Below are positions 53,200 to 62,635 of a DNA stretch of 64,000 nt, piece by piece. The notes below the pieces were generated by a model that ran no database searches, was not told where the DNA came from, and saw nothing but the letters and a program-made list of their open reading frames with translations. The first letter of the stretch is position 1, and the number at the start of each line of letters is the position of its first letter. The DNA comes from Actinomycetota bacterium (GTDB taxonomy: Bacteria > Actinomycetota > Acidimicrobiia > Acidimicrobiales > Ilumatobacteraceae): contig VGCD01000001.1 of NCBI GenBank assembly GCA_016870215.1, forward strand, positions 121,838-185,837, written 5' to 3'. The translations under genes were made by a program, and so were the position numbers.

Positions 53200-54564
53200 G
53201 TGGGCGGGCGGTCACCTTCGACGCGTGCGCACGTGTACGTGCCAGCGAAGCAATCAAAGTCGATTGACGACGCCTTCGCGCCGGGCAAGTTCGCGCGCGG
53301 TGGTCGCGGAGCCGAAGCAACTCGCAGACATCGAGGCCATGAAGTGGTGCACTTCGCGGCGTGGTGCCTGACGAAGGCAGCCAAGTCACCAGATCGTGTG
53401 ACGAGCGAGTTGGTGCAGTCGTACATCGACTACCTCGAGGGCACCGGTTACAGCACTGAGACCGTTGAGCAGCGGGCCACGACATTGCGAATGTATTTCG
53501 AATGGCAGATTCGAAGTACACCTGCCAAGCGTGGTGACCTGGCGCGCGTGAACCCAGCACGAAAACTGACAACCGGTCACGCACGAGCGTGCGACAAGTG
53601 CAAGCCACAGGGGAGTGCACAGGCTCTCTCGCGCGGTACTAGTGCGAAGAAGTCGTGCGACGTTCGTGACTCGCGGCTCGCTCAGTGGGAACCGTCAGAT
53701 TTTGAAGTATCGCTCACGTCAGCATCAGTGAACACCCGTAGCGCATATCGACGCGACCTTGAATTGTTCGCCGAGTGGCTGATGGACATGACACCCATCG
53801 CAGACCCGGGGGATGTCGAACGTGAGCACGTGCGTCTGTACTTGGCTCATCTTCATGACTCTGGCGCGAGCTCACGCACTGTCGCCCGACGAATTGCCGC
53901 ACTGCGCAAGTACTTCACATGGCGAGTGCGCAACGGTGAGCAGGCACACGACCCGCTCATGGGTATTCACACTCCGCAGGCGAAAGGGCGATTGCCGCGG
54001 CCCCTTGATGAGCGCACTGCAGTCGACGTGGTGACTGCCGTCAACCCCGCTGCGCAGGAGTGGGAGAAAGCCCGTGACAGTGCGGTGCTCGAGTTGTTGT
54101 ACGGAAGTGGACTGCGAGTCTCAGAGATCTGCACCCTTCAAACCGATGGTTTCGACAAGAAGTCAGCCTCGGTGAGGGTGCTCGGTAAGGGCTCAAAGAC
54201 CCGAATCGTTCCGGTGAGCAAACCCTGCGCGACAGCCTTGATGGCGTGGCTTGGTTTGCGCGGTGAAGTGACCACGTCTGCGTCTGGGAAAGCAATGTTT
54301 CTGTCCGGTCGTGGAAAGCCGCTCACGCGTCGTGATGTCGCGCGAGTTCTCGACTCAGCAGCGGAACGCGCGGGCTTGGCAGGTGGCACGCACCCGCATG
54401 CCCTCCGCCATTCTTTTGCCACGCATCTCATGGACAGTGGCGCCGACACACGTTCGATTCAAGAGTTGCTCGGTCACTCCGATGCTGCGACAACGCAGCG
54501 CTACACGCACGTGAGCAAAGAGAAGCTGCGAAGTTCATACGTGGAAGCACACCCGCGAGCATGA
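53200..54564 (+). CDS. xerC: tyrosine recombinase of Xer type with duplicated core-binding domain
   Basis: 454 aa from GTG 53200, about 150 longer than usual XerC. The catalytic domain is complete: Arg306 (GSGLRVSEI), Lys330 (GKGSKTR), His400-Arg403 (HALRH), His426 (LGHSD) and Tyr435 (QRYTHV). Before it lies the normal SAM-like core-binding domain (about 178-258). A second copy occupies about 43-122: HFAAWCLTKA, ELVQSYIDYLEGTGYSTETV and RMYFEWQIRS align with LFAEWLMDM, EHVRLYLAHLHDSGASSRTV and RKYFTWRVRN. The linker contains CDKC and another Cys. Xer recombinases resolve chromosome dimers. The place between dprA and whiG fits the host gene, not an integrase. Its stop overlaps whiG. Confidence 0.88.
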   Translation: MGGRSPSTRAHVYVPAKQSKSIDDAFAPGKFARGGRGAEATRRHRGHEVVHFAAWCLTKAAKSPDRVTSELVQSYIDYLEGTGYSTETVEQRATTLRMYFEWQIRSTPAKRGDLARVNPARKLTTGHARACDKCKPQGSAQALSRGTSAKKSCDVRDSRLAQWEPSDFEVSLTSASVNTRSAYRRDLELFAEWLMDMTPIADPGDVEREHVRLYLAHLHDSGASSRTVARRIAALRKYFTWRVRNGEQAHDPLMGIHTPQAKGRLPRPLDERTAVDVVTAVNPAAQEWEKARDSAVLELLYGSGLRVSEICTLQTDGFDKKSASVRVLGKGSKTRIVPVSKPCATALMAWLGLRGEVTTSASGKAMFLSGRGKPLTRRDVARVLDSAAERAGLAGGTHPHALRHSFATHLMDSGADTRSIQELLGHSDAATTQRYTHVSKEKLRSSYVEAHPRA

Positions 54565-55313
54565 ACGCGCGGCCACATCGCTTCACGCTCGCATCTGCAT
54601 GGGATGCATGGCACGAGACGAAAGATCCCAATGCGCGTGAATGGCTCGTCGTTCACTATGCGTCGTTGGTGAAGTTCGTTGCCGGTCGTTTGGCGGCAGG
54701 TCTGCCGAAGTCTGTCGACACTGGCGATCTTGTCAGCGCAGGTGTGTTTGGTCTGATGACAGCAATCGACAGATTCGACCCGAACCATGGTGTGAAGTTC
54801 GATTCGTTCGCGGTTCCGCGAATTCGCGGAGCAATACTCGACGGACTTCGAGCGCTCGACTGGGTGCCGCGTTCTGTGCGGGCAAAAGCGCGTTCGGTGC
54901 AAGATGCAATCGCTTCACTTGAACATTCTCTCGGGCGATCGCCTTCAGATGAAGAAATAGCGGCCCAGCTGAAGATCGACGTCGAGGAATTGCACGGCTG
55001 GTTGTCCGATGTCGCTGCAGGCGCTGTGGGTCCGCTTGATCACGTCGCTCTCGACGACACGCCGTCAAGTGGTGGTGTCGAGACTCAGCCAGGTCGCGCT
55101 CTCGAAGAAGAAGAACTTCGCGATGCGATGCGACGAGAGATGACGCGCTTGCCAGAGCGTGAACAAGCTGTGCTCGTGTTGTATTACGAGGACGGACTCA
55201 CATTGTCGGAAATCGGCGAAGCACTTGGGGTAACCGAAAGTCGAGTGTCGCAGATTCATTCGAAGGCTGTGCTTCAGTTGCGTTCGCGACTACAGCTCAG
55301 CGGACTTGCCTGA
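54561..55313 (+). CDS. whiG: WhiG/FliA-family RNA polymerase sigma factor
   Basis: 250 aa. Regions 2, 3 and 4 are present: LVVHYASLVKFVAGRLAAGLP, DLVSAGVFGLMTAIDRFDP, VKFDSFAVPRIRGAILDGLRALDWVPRSVR, and the C-terminal helix-turn-helix GLTLSEIGEALGVTESRVSQIHSKAVLQLR. In Streptomyces WhiG directs sporulation; in flagellated bacteria FliA directs flagellar genes. No flagellar gene is seen here. The location between xer and rpsB is conserved. ATG 54561 overlaps the xer stop. Confidence 0.93.
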   Translation: MNARPHRFTLASAWDAWHETKDPNAREWLVVHYASLVKFVAGRLAAGLPKSVDTGDLVSAGVFGLMTAIDRFDPNHGVKFDSFAVPRIRGAILDGLRALDWVPRSVRAKARSVQDAIASLEHSLGRSPSDEEIAAQLKIDVEELHGWLSDVAAGAVGPLDHVALDDTPSSGGVETQPGRALEEEELRDAMRREMTRLPEREQAVLVLYYEDGLTLSEIGEALGVTESRVSQIHSKAVLQLRSRLQLSGLA

Positions 55314-55358
55314 CTCTGACTCTCACCCTCTCGCTCACTGCGGCCACACATCGCATGC

Positions 55359-55862
55359 ATGTTGCAGGTGATCATGCACATAGTGGTGTCAGTTGTGGCC
55401 TCGTGTTCGTGGACATCGCTCGTTCCGGCTCAGGCTCAAGTCGTCGATCCATTTCGCGCACCAGCCTGTGAACGTTGCCCGGGGAATCGGGGCATCGAGT
55501 TCAATGTCGCTCGACCTGGGGACGCCGGTGCGACTGCGGTCAAGGCGTTGCGCGATGGCGAGGTCGCCTTCGCTGGGCCAGTTGCTCGCACCGTATATGT
55601 GGTGCAACGTGTGGCGCCCGGAGTGCTCGTTACTTATGGTCGACTACTGCGGCCCGCAGTGGAGCGCGGTGATCGTGTGAGCCGGGGTGACACCATCGGA
55701 TGGGCGTTTGATCAGTTGTACATCGGGGTTCGCATCGGGGGTCGCTATGTCGACCCCCGTGTGGGGCTGGCCGCGGCAGGCGCCGTGTTGGTGCCATCTG
55801 GGGCCAAGTCGGTAGTCTGTTCAACGGTCCAGTCGGAGGTCGGCACCCGCCGTCACTTGTGA
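55359..55862 (+). CDS. degenerate M23/LytM-like exported protein
   Basis: 167 aa (ATG 55374 would give 162). An N-terminal hydrophobic stretch (IMHIVVSVVASCSWTSLVPAQA) looks like a signal peptide. The body follows the LytM fold: NRGIEFNVA in place of HRGIDLA, VKALRDGEVAFAGPVARTVYVVQ, LVTYGRL, ERGDRVSRGDTIGWA, then LYIGVRIGGRYVDP in place of HWGLR-xYVDP. The histidine and aspartate zinc ligands are replaced, so it is probably not a peptidase; such forms can act as hydrolase activators. It lies between whiG and rpsB as do M23 genes in Streptomyces. Confidence 0.75.
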   Translation: MLQVIMHIVVSVVASCSWTSLVPAQAQVVDPFRAPACERCPGNRGIEFNVARPGDAGATAVKALRDGEVAFAGPVARTVYVVQRVAPGVLVTYGRLLRPAVERGDRVSRGDTIGWAFDQLYIGVRIGGRYVDPRVGLAAAGAVLVPSGAKSVVCSTVQSEVGTRRHL

Positions 55863-55883
55863 ACTGGCCACAACAAAAACATG

Positions 55884-55945
55884 CATCCAGGCCCCCTGCG
55901 GTCGCTTCGGCGTAGGCCCGGATGTGGTGAACCGCAGGAGAGGAG
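55884..55945 (+). promoter_or_regulatory. rpsB leader with nested pseudoknot at the ribosome binding site
   Basis: Stem 1: CATCCAGGCC (55884-55893) with GGCCCGGATG (55915-55924), 9 of 10 pairs. Its loop contains CCTGCGGT (55895-55902), which is perfectly complementary to ACCGCAGG (55931-55938) just after the stem, making an H-type pseudoknot. The rest of the loop holds a CGC-TTCG-GCG tetraloop hairpin (55903-55912). The second strand of the pseudoknot overlaps the first of two AGGAG motifs (55936-55940 and 55941-55945) before ATG 55958. Autogenous control by ribosomal protein S2 is the likely purpose. Confidence 0.7.
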
Positions 55946-55957
55946 AACCTGATCATC

Positions 55958-56812
55958 ATGGCTGTCGTCACTATGCGACAGATGCTCGAGGCCGGAGTGC
56001 ATTTCGGGCATCAAACCCGCCGTTGGAACCCGAAGATGAAGCAGTTCATTTTCGGTGAGCGCAATGGCATTCACATCATCAACCTCGACCAGACGCTCGA
56101 GCGCATCGAAGTTGCTTACGCGTTCGTGCGCGACCTGGTTGCAAACGGTGGAACCATTCTGTTCGTCGGCACCAAGAAGCAGGCACAAGATCCTGTGCGC
56201 AGCTTCGCAGAGAAGTGCAACATGCCCTACGTGAACGAGCGTTGGCTCGGTGGAATGCTCACAAACTTTGAAACCATCTCAAAGCGCGTCGGCAAGATGG
56301 TCGAGTACGAGCGCATGAAGAACTCAGGCGATTTCGAAGCAATGCCGAAGAAGGAAGCTCTCCTTCTGTCGCGCGAGCTCGACAAGCTGAAGAAGAACCT
56401 TTCAGGTATTCAGCACCTCACCCGTCTTCCCGACGCAGTGTTCGTGCTCGACACCATGAAAGAGCACATCGCTGTCACCGAGGCAAACAAGTTGAAGCTT
56501 CCTGTCATCGCAGTCGTGGACACCAACGTCGACCCTGATCTCATTCAGTTCCCAATTCCTGGCAACGACGATGCGATTCGCGCGAACGATCTCATGGCAC
56601 GCGTCCTTGCCGAAGCTGTCATCGAAGGCCGTTTCATCGCGCAGAAGCGCAATCCAGCCGCCGCTGCTGCAGCCGCACCGAAGTCAGCAGAAGAAGTTGC
56701 TGCATTCGAAGCACAGCAGGCCGACGCACGTCGTCAAGCTGCCCAGGCACAAGCCGATCGCGAAGCTCGCCTTGCTGCACAGAAGACTGCTCCAGCAGAA
56801 GGTGGTGAGTGA
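55958..56812 (+). CDS. rpsB: 30S ribosomal protein S2
   Basis: 284 aa, ATG 55958. Motifs [64 protein letters not shown] and [24 protein letters not shown] are those of S2. The C-terminal 50 residues are an alanine-, glutamine- and glutamate-rich extension common in actinobacteria. It sits behind a structured leader and begins the rpsB-tsf-pyrH-frr operon, its stop nearly overlapping tsf. Confidence 0.98.
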   Translation: MAVVTMRQMLEAGVHFGHQTRRWNPKMKQFIFGERNGIHIINLDQTLERIEVAYAFVRDLVANGGTILFVGTKKQAQDPVRSFAEKCNMPYVNERWLGGMLTNFETISKRVGKMVEYERMKNSGDFEAMPKKEALLLSRELDKLKKNLSGIQHLTRLPDAVFVLDTMKEHIAVTEANKLKLPVIAVVDTNVDPDLIQFPIPGNDDAIRANDLMARVLAEAVIEGRFIAQKRNPAAAAAAAPKSAEEVAAFEAQQADARRQAAQAQADREARLAAQKTAPAEGGE

Positions 56813-56814
56813 CG

Positions 56815-57603
56815 ATGGCGTTCACCGCCAAAGACGTTCAGTCACTGCGTCAGGCAACTGGCGCCGGAATGATGGATTGCAAGAAGGCTCTCGAAGAGAC
56901 CGGCGGCAATCTGGACGACGCCAAGCAATGGCTTCGTGAAAAAGGCCTTGCTGCCAGCGCGAAGAGAGACGATCGCGAGAACGCGCAGGGTCTCGTGTCA
57001 CTTGATGTTCAAGGTGCCACCGGTGCGATTGTCAAGTTGAAGTGTGAAACCGACTTTGTGGCAGGCAGCGACGGCTTCAAAGCCGAAGGTGACGAGCTCG
57101 TGAAGTTGGTCATTGCCAAGGGTGCTGACGCAGTCGCAGAACGCGCTGCACAGCTCGAAGACTTGAAGATCACTCTGAAAGAAAAAATCGAGATGGGCGA
57201 AGTGGTGCACATGCCTGCCGCGTCCGGCAACGTCGTGGGTTCCTACATCCATATCCAGGGTGGTCGCGGCGTCAATGGTGTGTTGGTCGAAATGTCGGGT
57301 GCAAGTGACGAACTCGCACACGATGTTGCGGTGCACATCGCATTTGCTCGCCCGCGTTATCTCACGCAGGCCGACGTTCCAGCCGATGTCATCGACAAAG
57401 AGCGTGCAACTCTCGAAACGCTCACTCGTAACGAGGGCAAGCCCGAGCAAGCAATCGCAAAAATCGTCGAAGGACGACTCAGTGGTTTCTTCAAGGACAT
57501 TTGCCTTCTCGAGCAGGCGTATGCAAAAGACGACAAGGTCACCATTAAGCAACTCATCGGCGGCGCCAGCATCGTGCGCTTCGCGCAGGTGGAGATCGGC
57601 TGA
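56815..57603 (+). CDS. tsf: elongation factor Ts
   Basis: 262 aa from ATG 56815; GTG 56809 is also in frame. Nucleotide exchange factor for EF-Tu. TSf signatures: [34 protein letters not shown] in the UBA-like N-terminal domain and [11 protein letters not shown] in the core. Its stop overlaps the pyrH start by one base (TGATG). Confidence 0.97.
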   Translation: MAFTAKDVQSLRQATGAGMMDCKKALEETGGNLDDAKQWLREKGLAASAKRDDRENAQGLVSLDVQGATGAIVKLKCETDFVAGSDGFKAEGDELVKLVIAKGADAVAERAAQLEDLKITLKEKIEMGEVVHMPAASGNVVGSYIHIQGGRGVNGVLVEMSGASDELAHDVAVHIAFARPRYLTQADVPADVIDKERATLETLTRNEGKPEQAIAKIVEGRLSGFFKDICLLEQAYAKDDKVTIKQLIGGASIVRFAQVEIG

Positions 57604-58340
57604 TGGCTGCCGGAACGACCGACCGTCCGAAATGGTCTCGTGTCGTTCTCAAATTGTCTGGTGAGGCACTCGCCGAGTCAGTTGGGTTCGGTCTTGACGG
57701 CGGCGTGCTGCAACAAGTCGCAGAAGAAATCAAACAAGCGCGTAGTCAACTCGGTGTCGACATCGCCATCGTGGTCGGCGGCGGCAACTTCTGGCGCGGC
57801 ATCAAAGGTGCGGGGCAAGGAATGGACCAAGCCCAAGCTGACTACATGGGAATGATCGCAACGGTCATGAACGGTCTTGCTCTGCAAGATGCACTCGAAC
57901 GAGTTGGTCAGCAAAGCCGCGTCATGACGGCAGTTGAAATGCCGAAGGTGGCCGAGCCGTACATTCGTCGTCGCGCGCAACGTCACCTTGAAAAGGGTCG
58001 CGTGGTAATTCTTGCTGGTGGAACTGGCAATCCGTTCTTCACCACCGACACCGCAGCCGCCCTGCGTGCAGCTGAAATTGATGCGCAAGCAATCTTGAAG
58101 GGCACCCACTCTGGAGTCGATGGCGTCTACACCGCCGATCCGAAGAAAGACCCGAATGCTGTTCGATACGACCACATCAGCCATATGGATGTCATCACCA
58201 AGGGTCTGAAAGTCATGGACTCGACAGCCATCACGTTCTGTATGGACAACAACCTTCCCATCGTGGTTTTCAACCTGTTGGAGCGCGGAAATGTGGTGTC
58301 CATCCTCGGTGGGGAGCCAGTCGGTACGCTGGTCGGGTGA
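57603..58340 (+). CDS. pyrH: uridylate kinase
   Basis: 245 aa, ATG 57603. Phosphorylates UMP to UDP; hexameric amino-acid-kinase fold. Motifs: [60 protein letters not shown] and [15 protein letters not shown]. Overlaps frr by 4 bp within the operon. Confidence 0.98.
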   Translation: MAAGTTDRPKWSRVVLKLSGEALAESVGFGLDGGVLQQVAEEIKQARSQLGVDIAIVVGGGNFWRGIKGAGQGMDQAQADYMGMIATVMNGLALQDALERVGQQSRVMTAVEMPKVAEPYIRRRAQRHLEKGRVVILAGGTGNPFFTTDTAAALRAAEIDAQAILKGTHSGVDGVYTADPKKDPNAVRYDHISHMDVITKGLKVMDSTAITFCMDNNLPIVVFNLLERGNVVSILGGEPVGTLVG

Positions 58341-58894
58341 TTGACGACGCCATTTTGGAGGCCATCGAAAAGATGGAAAAGGCCGTCGAACACGTTCAGG
58401 GCCAGTTCTCCTCAGTGCGCACCGGGCGGGCGAACCCTGCTCTCGTCGAGCGCCTTCAAGTCGATTACTACGGCTCGATGGTTCCGCTTCAACAATTGGC
58501 AAGTTTTCAGGTGCCAGAGGCCCGCACCCTTGTGGTGAAGCCACACGACCGTGGGGCAATGGGTGCCATCGAGAAGTCCATTCGCGAAAGCGATCTCGGA
58601 TTGCAGCCGAACAACGACGGAGTCGTCATTCGACTCAACTTTCCCGCGCTCACTGAAGAGCGTCGCAAAGAGTATGTGAAGGTAGTCAAGAACATGGCAG
58701 AAGACGGACGCATAGCTGTGCGCAACATTCGTCGTGATGCACGCAAAGCGATGGAGGCCGCCGAGAAAAATGGCGACATCTCAAAAGATGAACTTGATCG
58801 CGGTGAGAAGGATCTCGAAAAAGTTGTGCATGAGCACATCGAGACCATCGACAAAGCCGTGACACGAAAAGAACAAGAACTCCTCGAGGTGTGA
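58337..58894 (+). CDS. frr: ribosome recycling factor
   Basis: 185 aa, GTG 58337. Splits post-termination ribosomes with EF-G. The three-helix-bundle motifs [67 protein letters not shown] and a helical C-terminus match RRF fully in length. cdsA follows 40 bp downstream behind AAAGGGGAAG. Confidence 0.98.
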   Translation: MIDDAILEAIEKMEKAVEHVQGQFSSVRTGRANPALVERLQVDYYGSMVPLQQLASFQVPEARTLVVKPHDRGAMGAIEKSIRESDLGLQPNNDGVVIRLNFPALTEERRKEYVKVVKNMAEDGRIAVRNIRRDARKAMEAAEKNGDISKDELDRGEKDLEKVVHEHIETIDKAVTRKEQELLEV

Positions 58895-58934
58895 GGCCTC
58901 GAGAACCACACAACCGACCCGAAAGGGGAAGAAC

Positions 58935-60239
58935 ATGAGTGACGATATTTGGCGCAGGCGTGATGACACCGACCGTGATGTGACGGCAGGTGACGCAACA
59001 GGTGATGAATATGGCACCGACTTTGGTTCCGAATTCGGTCGTATTCAATTCGCTGATGAGCCGACGAACGAACCAGCACTTAGTTTCGGCAATGACACCA
59101 CCGGTTCGTTGCCACATTGGACCGAACCACCTACCGGCGAAGCGCCGACGATGTCTGATGACACGGGTGGTGAACCCGATGTGTGGGCCACCTTCCAACA
59201 GCCGAGTGCCCCGACGCAGCGTCCAAGTCGCTTGACGATTGGTACTGACCCCACCGATGAGCGGGCTCGCCGTCCCGTTCCGCCGCCGCGTGACTCGTCG
59301 TTCGACATGGTGCGTGACCCTTCATATGACATCACTGGTGGTCACTCGCGCCCACAGAGCCGTTCATCGCAGGTGCGTCGTTCATCTGGCGGCGGACGCT
59401 CAGGTCGCGACATGCCAGCAGCAGTGTCAACCGGGTTGATTCTCGTAGCGGTGTTTGTGGCTGCAGAAATGTGGCGACCAGCAGCAGTCATGGTGATTGT
59501 CATTGCTGCGCTCGGAATGGCAGCAGTCGAGTTCTTCAGCAAGGTCACCGAGAAGGGTTACCGTCCGGCGACCTTCGCAGGCATCGCGGCATGTGTTGCT
59601 GCGCCACTTGCGGCCTACTGGATGGGTGACGGTTCGCTGCCACTCGTGATCGCGTTTTCGTTCATGGCGGCATCGATTGGCTTCATCGGTGCAGGCAGCG
59701 TGCAAAGTGGGCCGATGCCAAACGTCGCCATCACGACCATGAGTGTCGTGTGGATCGGACTGCTTGGTTCATTTGCCGCGCTGATACTTCGTATGTCTGT
59801 CACCGGATCTGTTCCCGCTGCAGTCGGAACCGATACGTTGTTCATCGTCGTGGCTGCTGTCGTTGCAAACGACGTCGGTGGACTGCTCGTCGGTTCCACA
59901 GCAGGTCGTACGCCTCTTCGTGAGTGGATCAGTCCGAACAAGACGGTTGAAGGTGCAATCGGTGGAACGCTGCTCACCTTCATCGTTGTCATCCTCGTTG
60001 GCACTCAAAGTGACACATGGAACAACATGGGCGAGCTGCTCTTGCTCGCACTCGTTGTGTCAATCATGGCGCCACTCGGTGATCTGGTTGAGTCGATGTT
60101 CAAGCGCAACCTCGACGTCAAGGATTTTGGTTCAGTCATCGCTGGTCACGGTGGTGTGCTCGACCGCTTTGACGGTTTCTTGTTCGTGCTGCCGTCGGCC
60201 TACTACTTGCTGTTGGTGCTGCAACCCTGGACATCGTGA
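58935..60239 (+). CDS. cdsA: phosphatidate cytidylyltransferase with long N-terminal extension
   Basis: 434 aa. About 155 N-terminal residues are hydrophilic and low-complexity (acidic DDTDRDVTAGDATGDEYG, then proline- and arginine-rich parts), followed by about eight TM helices. The CDP-diglyceride synthase signature runs from VANDVGGLLVGSTAGRTP through SPNKTVEGAIGGT to GDLVESMFKRNLDVKDFGSVIAGHGGVLDRFDG. It makes CDP-diacylglycerol for phospholipids. The extension may bind partners; its function is unknown. The stop overlaps dxr. Confidence 0.93.
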   Translation: MSDDIWRRRDDTDRDVTAGDATGDEYGTDFGSEFGRIQFADEPTNEPALSFGNDTTGSLPHWTEPPTGEAPTMSDDTGGEPDVWATFQQPSAPTQRPSRLTIGTDPTDERARRPVPPPRDSSFDMVRDPSYDITGGHSRPQSRSSQVRRSSGGGRSGRDMPAAVSTGLILVAVFVAAEMWRPAAVMVIVIAALGMAAVEFFSKVTEKGYRPATFAGIAACVAAPLAAYWMGDGSLPLVIAFSFMAASIGFIGAGSVQSGPMPNVAITTMSVVWIGLLGSFAALILRMSVTGSVPAAVGTDTLFIVVAAVVANDVGGLLVGSTAGRTPLREWISPNKTVEGAIGGTLLTFIVVILVGTQSDTWNNMGELLLLALVVSIMAPLGDLVESMFKRNLDVKDFGSVIAGHGGVLDRFDGFLFVLPSAYYLLLVLQPWTS

Positions 60240-61378
60240 ACCCGGTGCGAGTCGCCATCGCCGGATCATCCGGCTCGATTGGCACTCAAACTCTCGACGT
60301 CATAGCAGCAGAGGGCGACGCATATGTGGTGTCTGCTCTCGCAGTTAATGCATCCGCAGACGTCGTCATCGCGCAAGCCAAGAAATGGAAACCGGAAGTT
60401 GTCGCTGTTGCTGACGGTGCAGCTCGCACGACTGTGCGCGACGCGTTGCCGGGTGTGCAAGTTGTTGCCGAATTGGAATCGGTCGTTGATGTCGCCGATG
60501 TTGTCATCAACGGAGTCGTTGGTTTCGCGGGCCTTCCTGTCACATTGGCGACCTTGCGTCAGGGAAAGCGCCTGGGTTTAGCAAACAAAGAAAGCCTCAT
60601 CGCCGCTGGCCCCGTTGTGGCGCCCTTGCGGGACGTTCCTGGGGCCATCATCGTTCCGGTGGACAGCGAACATTGCGCCATTCATCAGTGCCTGCGGTCT
60701 TCGAACCAACCGGGTCGCGAAGTTGCACGCCTGGTTCTCACGGCAAGTGGAGGACCATTTCGTGGTCGTACTGCGGAGTCGTTGAAAGACGTCACCGTTG
60801 ACGAAGCATTGTCACACCCCACATGGAAGATGGGTCCCAAAATCACCGTCGATTCATCGACACTCATGAACAAGGGGCTCGAAGTCATCGAAGCACACGA
60901 ACTCTTCGGCATCCATGTCGACAACATCGACGTGGTGGTGCATCCGCAATCAGTAGTGCATTCAATGGTCGAATACACCGACGGTTCAACAATCGCGCAA
61001 TTGTCCATGCCCGACATGCGACTTCCCATCGGATATGCCCTCGGATATCCATCGCGCATCACCTCGGCATTCGGTTCCATCGATTGGGCGTCGTTGTCGC
61101 GGCTTGACTTTGAATTGCCTGACCGCTCCACCTTCCGTTGCCTCGACCTGGCTTACGCGGCTGGGCGGGCCGGAGGAACTGCGCCAGCATGTTTGTCGGC
61201 TGCAAATGAAGTGGTGGTCGAGGCATTCCTTGCTGGTCAAGTGCGATGGCCCGACATTGCACATGTCACCGAGCACGTCATGGCACAGCACCATGTCAGT
61301 CAGCCATACTCGGTGGACGACGTGCTCGCTGCCGATGCCGAGAGCCGTCGACTGGCAACGGAAGCATTGACACGATGA
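60236..61378 (+). CDS. dxr: 1-deoxy-D-xylulose 5-phosphate reductoisomerase
   Basis: 380 aa, GTG 60236. Second step of the MEP isoprenoid pathway, making MEP with NADPH. Motifs: IAGSSGSIGTQTLDVI, LANKESLIAAGPVV, PVDSEHCAIHQCL, LTASGGPFRG, HPTWKMGPKITVDSSTLMNKGLEVIEAHELF and VVHPQSVVHSMVEYTDGS. Together with ispG downstream it brings two MEP-pathway enzymes into this operon; rseP lies between, overlapping by 4 bp. Confidence 0.97.
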   Translation: MNPVRVAIAGSSGSIGTQTLDVIAAEGDAYVVSALAVNASADVVIAQAKKWKPEVVAVADGAARTTVRDALPGVQVVAELESVVDVADVVINGVVGFAGLPVTLATLRQGKRLGLANKESLIAAGPVVAPLRDVPGAIIVPVDSEHCAIHQCLRSSNQPGREVARLVLTASGGPFRGRTAESLKDVTVDEALSHPTWKMGPKITVDSSTLMNKGLEVIEAHELFGIHVDNIDVVVHPQSVVHSMVEYTDGSTIAQLSMPDMRLPIGYALGYPSRITSAFGSIDWASLSRLDFELPDRSTFRCLDLAYAAGRAGGTAPACLSAANEVVVEAFLAGQVRWPDIAHVTEHVMAQHHVSQPYSVDDVLAADAESRRLATEALTR

Positions 61379-62619
61379 GCAACATCTACGAGAAGTTTCG
61401 CAGTGAGATTGCAGCAGGTGGTGCTGTCGAACAATCCGACGGGTCGGTCGACCGTAAACAATCTCTGATCAGCGGTGCAGCAATCCTCGGATTGTTGGCA
61501 TGGCTCGGGCTTCGAGATGCATGGATCCTCGTTTTCGTCCTCGGTTTGTTGATCTCTGTCTTTCTTCACGAAGTTGGCCACTTCGTCACTGCGCACCGCA
61601 CGGGTATGAAGGTCACCCAGTTCTACATGGGGTTCGGGCCTCGGCTCTGGAGCACCACTCGTGGCGGAGTCGAGTACGGCATTCGCGCACTTCCTCTCGG
61701 TGCCTTCGTGCGCATCGTGGGTATGAACAACCTCGATGAAGTTGATCCTGCTGACGAGCCCGTCACGTATCGTGCGCAGAGCTACCCCCGAAAGTTGCTA
61801 GTCATCACCGCAGGATCACTCATGCACCTCATTATTGGTGTGGTTCTCTTCACCACGGTGTATTCGAGTTGGGGTCGCTACCAAGAACTTGGCGCAGTCA
61901 CTGTCAGTGCGCTTGCCGACGGCGATTCACCCGCATCACGTGCCGGTATCCAAGAAGGTGACGTCATCGTCGCAATCGACGACACCACGGTTACCACTCG
62001 TTCACAGTTCGTCAATGCCATCGTTGCCAACGAGCCAGGTGACCAAGTCACTGTCTCCATCAATCGAGACGGCACTTCCTCGACTCTCGATGTGGTGTTG
62101 GCTGAACACCCCGATGTCCCTGGTTCAGCTTTTTTCGGAGTGGCAAGCACCAGCGCCGGTTATCTCGATCTCGGAGTGATTGAGTCGGTGGGGCGATCAG
62201 TCGCTGACATCGGAACAACGGTGACCGAGTCGGTCAAAGGTCTCGTGGCAGCACTGAATCCGGTGAACAGTCTCGAACATCTCACCAACGAAATTGCCGA
62301 TCCGGCGACGCGGCCCACAACAGTTGTCGGTATCAGTCAAGTCAGTGGTTCGGTCGGCGAGAGCGATGGCCTGAAGGGCATCTTGTTGTTGCTCGCCAGC
62401 CTCAACATTTTTGTCGGCGTGTTCAATATGTTGCCGCTCCTTCCGTTTGATGGTGGCCACGCTGCTATCGCCACATACGAGCGGTTGCGTTCACGGCCCG
62501 GAAAGCCATATCGCGCTGACATCTCGAAGATGATTCCCGTCGCGACGACGGTTGTGGTGTTGCTCGCGTTCTTGCTGGCCACTGGTCTGTACCTCGACCT
62601 CACCAGACCACTGGGCTAG
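61375..62619 (+). CDS. rseP: M50-family site-2 protease (RseP-like)
   Basis: 414 aa from ATG 61375. Intramembrane zinc protease: HEVGH in LHEVGHFVTA, the PDZ domain around GIQEGDVIVAIDDTTV, and the second metal site NMLPLLPFDGGHA. It cleaves anti-sigma factors or remnant signal peptides in relatives. A 20-30 residue cytosolic start precedes TM1. ispG starts 16 bp after its stop. Confidence 0.93.
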   Translation: MSNIYEKFRSEIAAGGAVEQSDGSVDRKQSLISGAAILGLLAWLGLRDAWILVFVLGLLISVFLHEVGHFVTAHRTGMKVTQFYMGFGPRLWSTTRGGVEYGIRALPLGAFVRIVGMNNLDEVDPADEPVTYRAQSYPRKLLVITAGSLMHLIIGVVLFTTVYSSWGRYQELGAVTVSALADGDSPASRAGIQEGDVIVAIDDTTVTTRSQFVNAIVANEPGDQVTVSINRDGTSSTLDVVLAEHPDVPGSAFFGVASTSAGYLDLGVIESVGRSVADIGTTVTESVKGLVAALNPVNSLEHLTNEIADPATRPTTVVGISQVSGSVGESDGLKGILLLLASLNIFVGVFNMLPLLPFDGGHAAIATYERLRSRPGKPYRADISKMIPVATTVVVLLAFLLATGLYLDLTRPLG

Positions 62620-62635
62620 TGGCACACTGGTCGTG

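Noticed and set aside
53200-54564. Integrase of a mobile element inserted at the tRNA or tmRNA gene
   Set aside because: The gene lies in the conserved dprA-xer-whiG-rpsB order far from both RNA genes, and no phage or plasmid genes accompany it.
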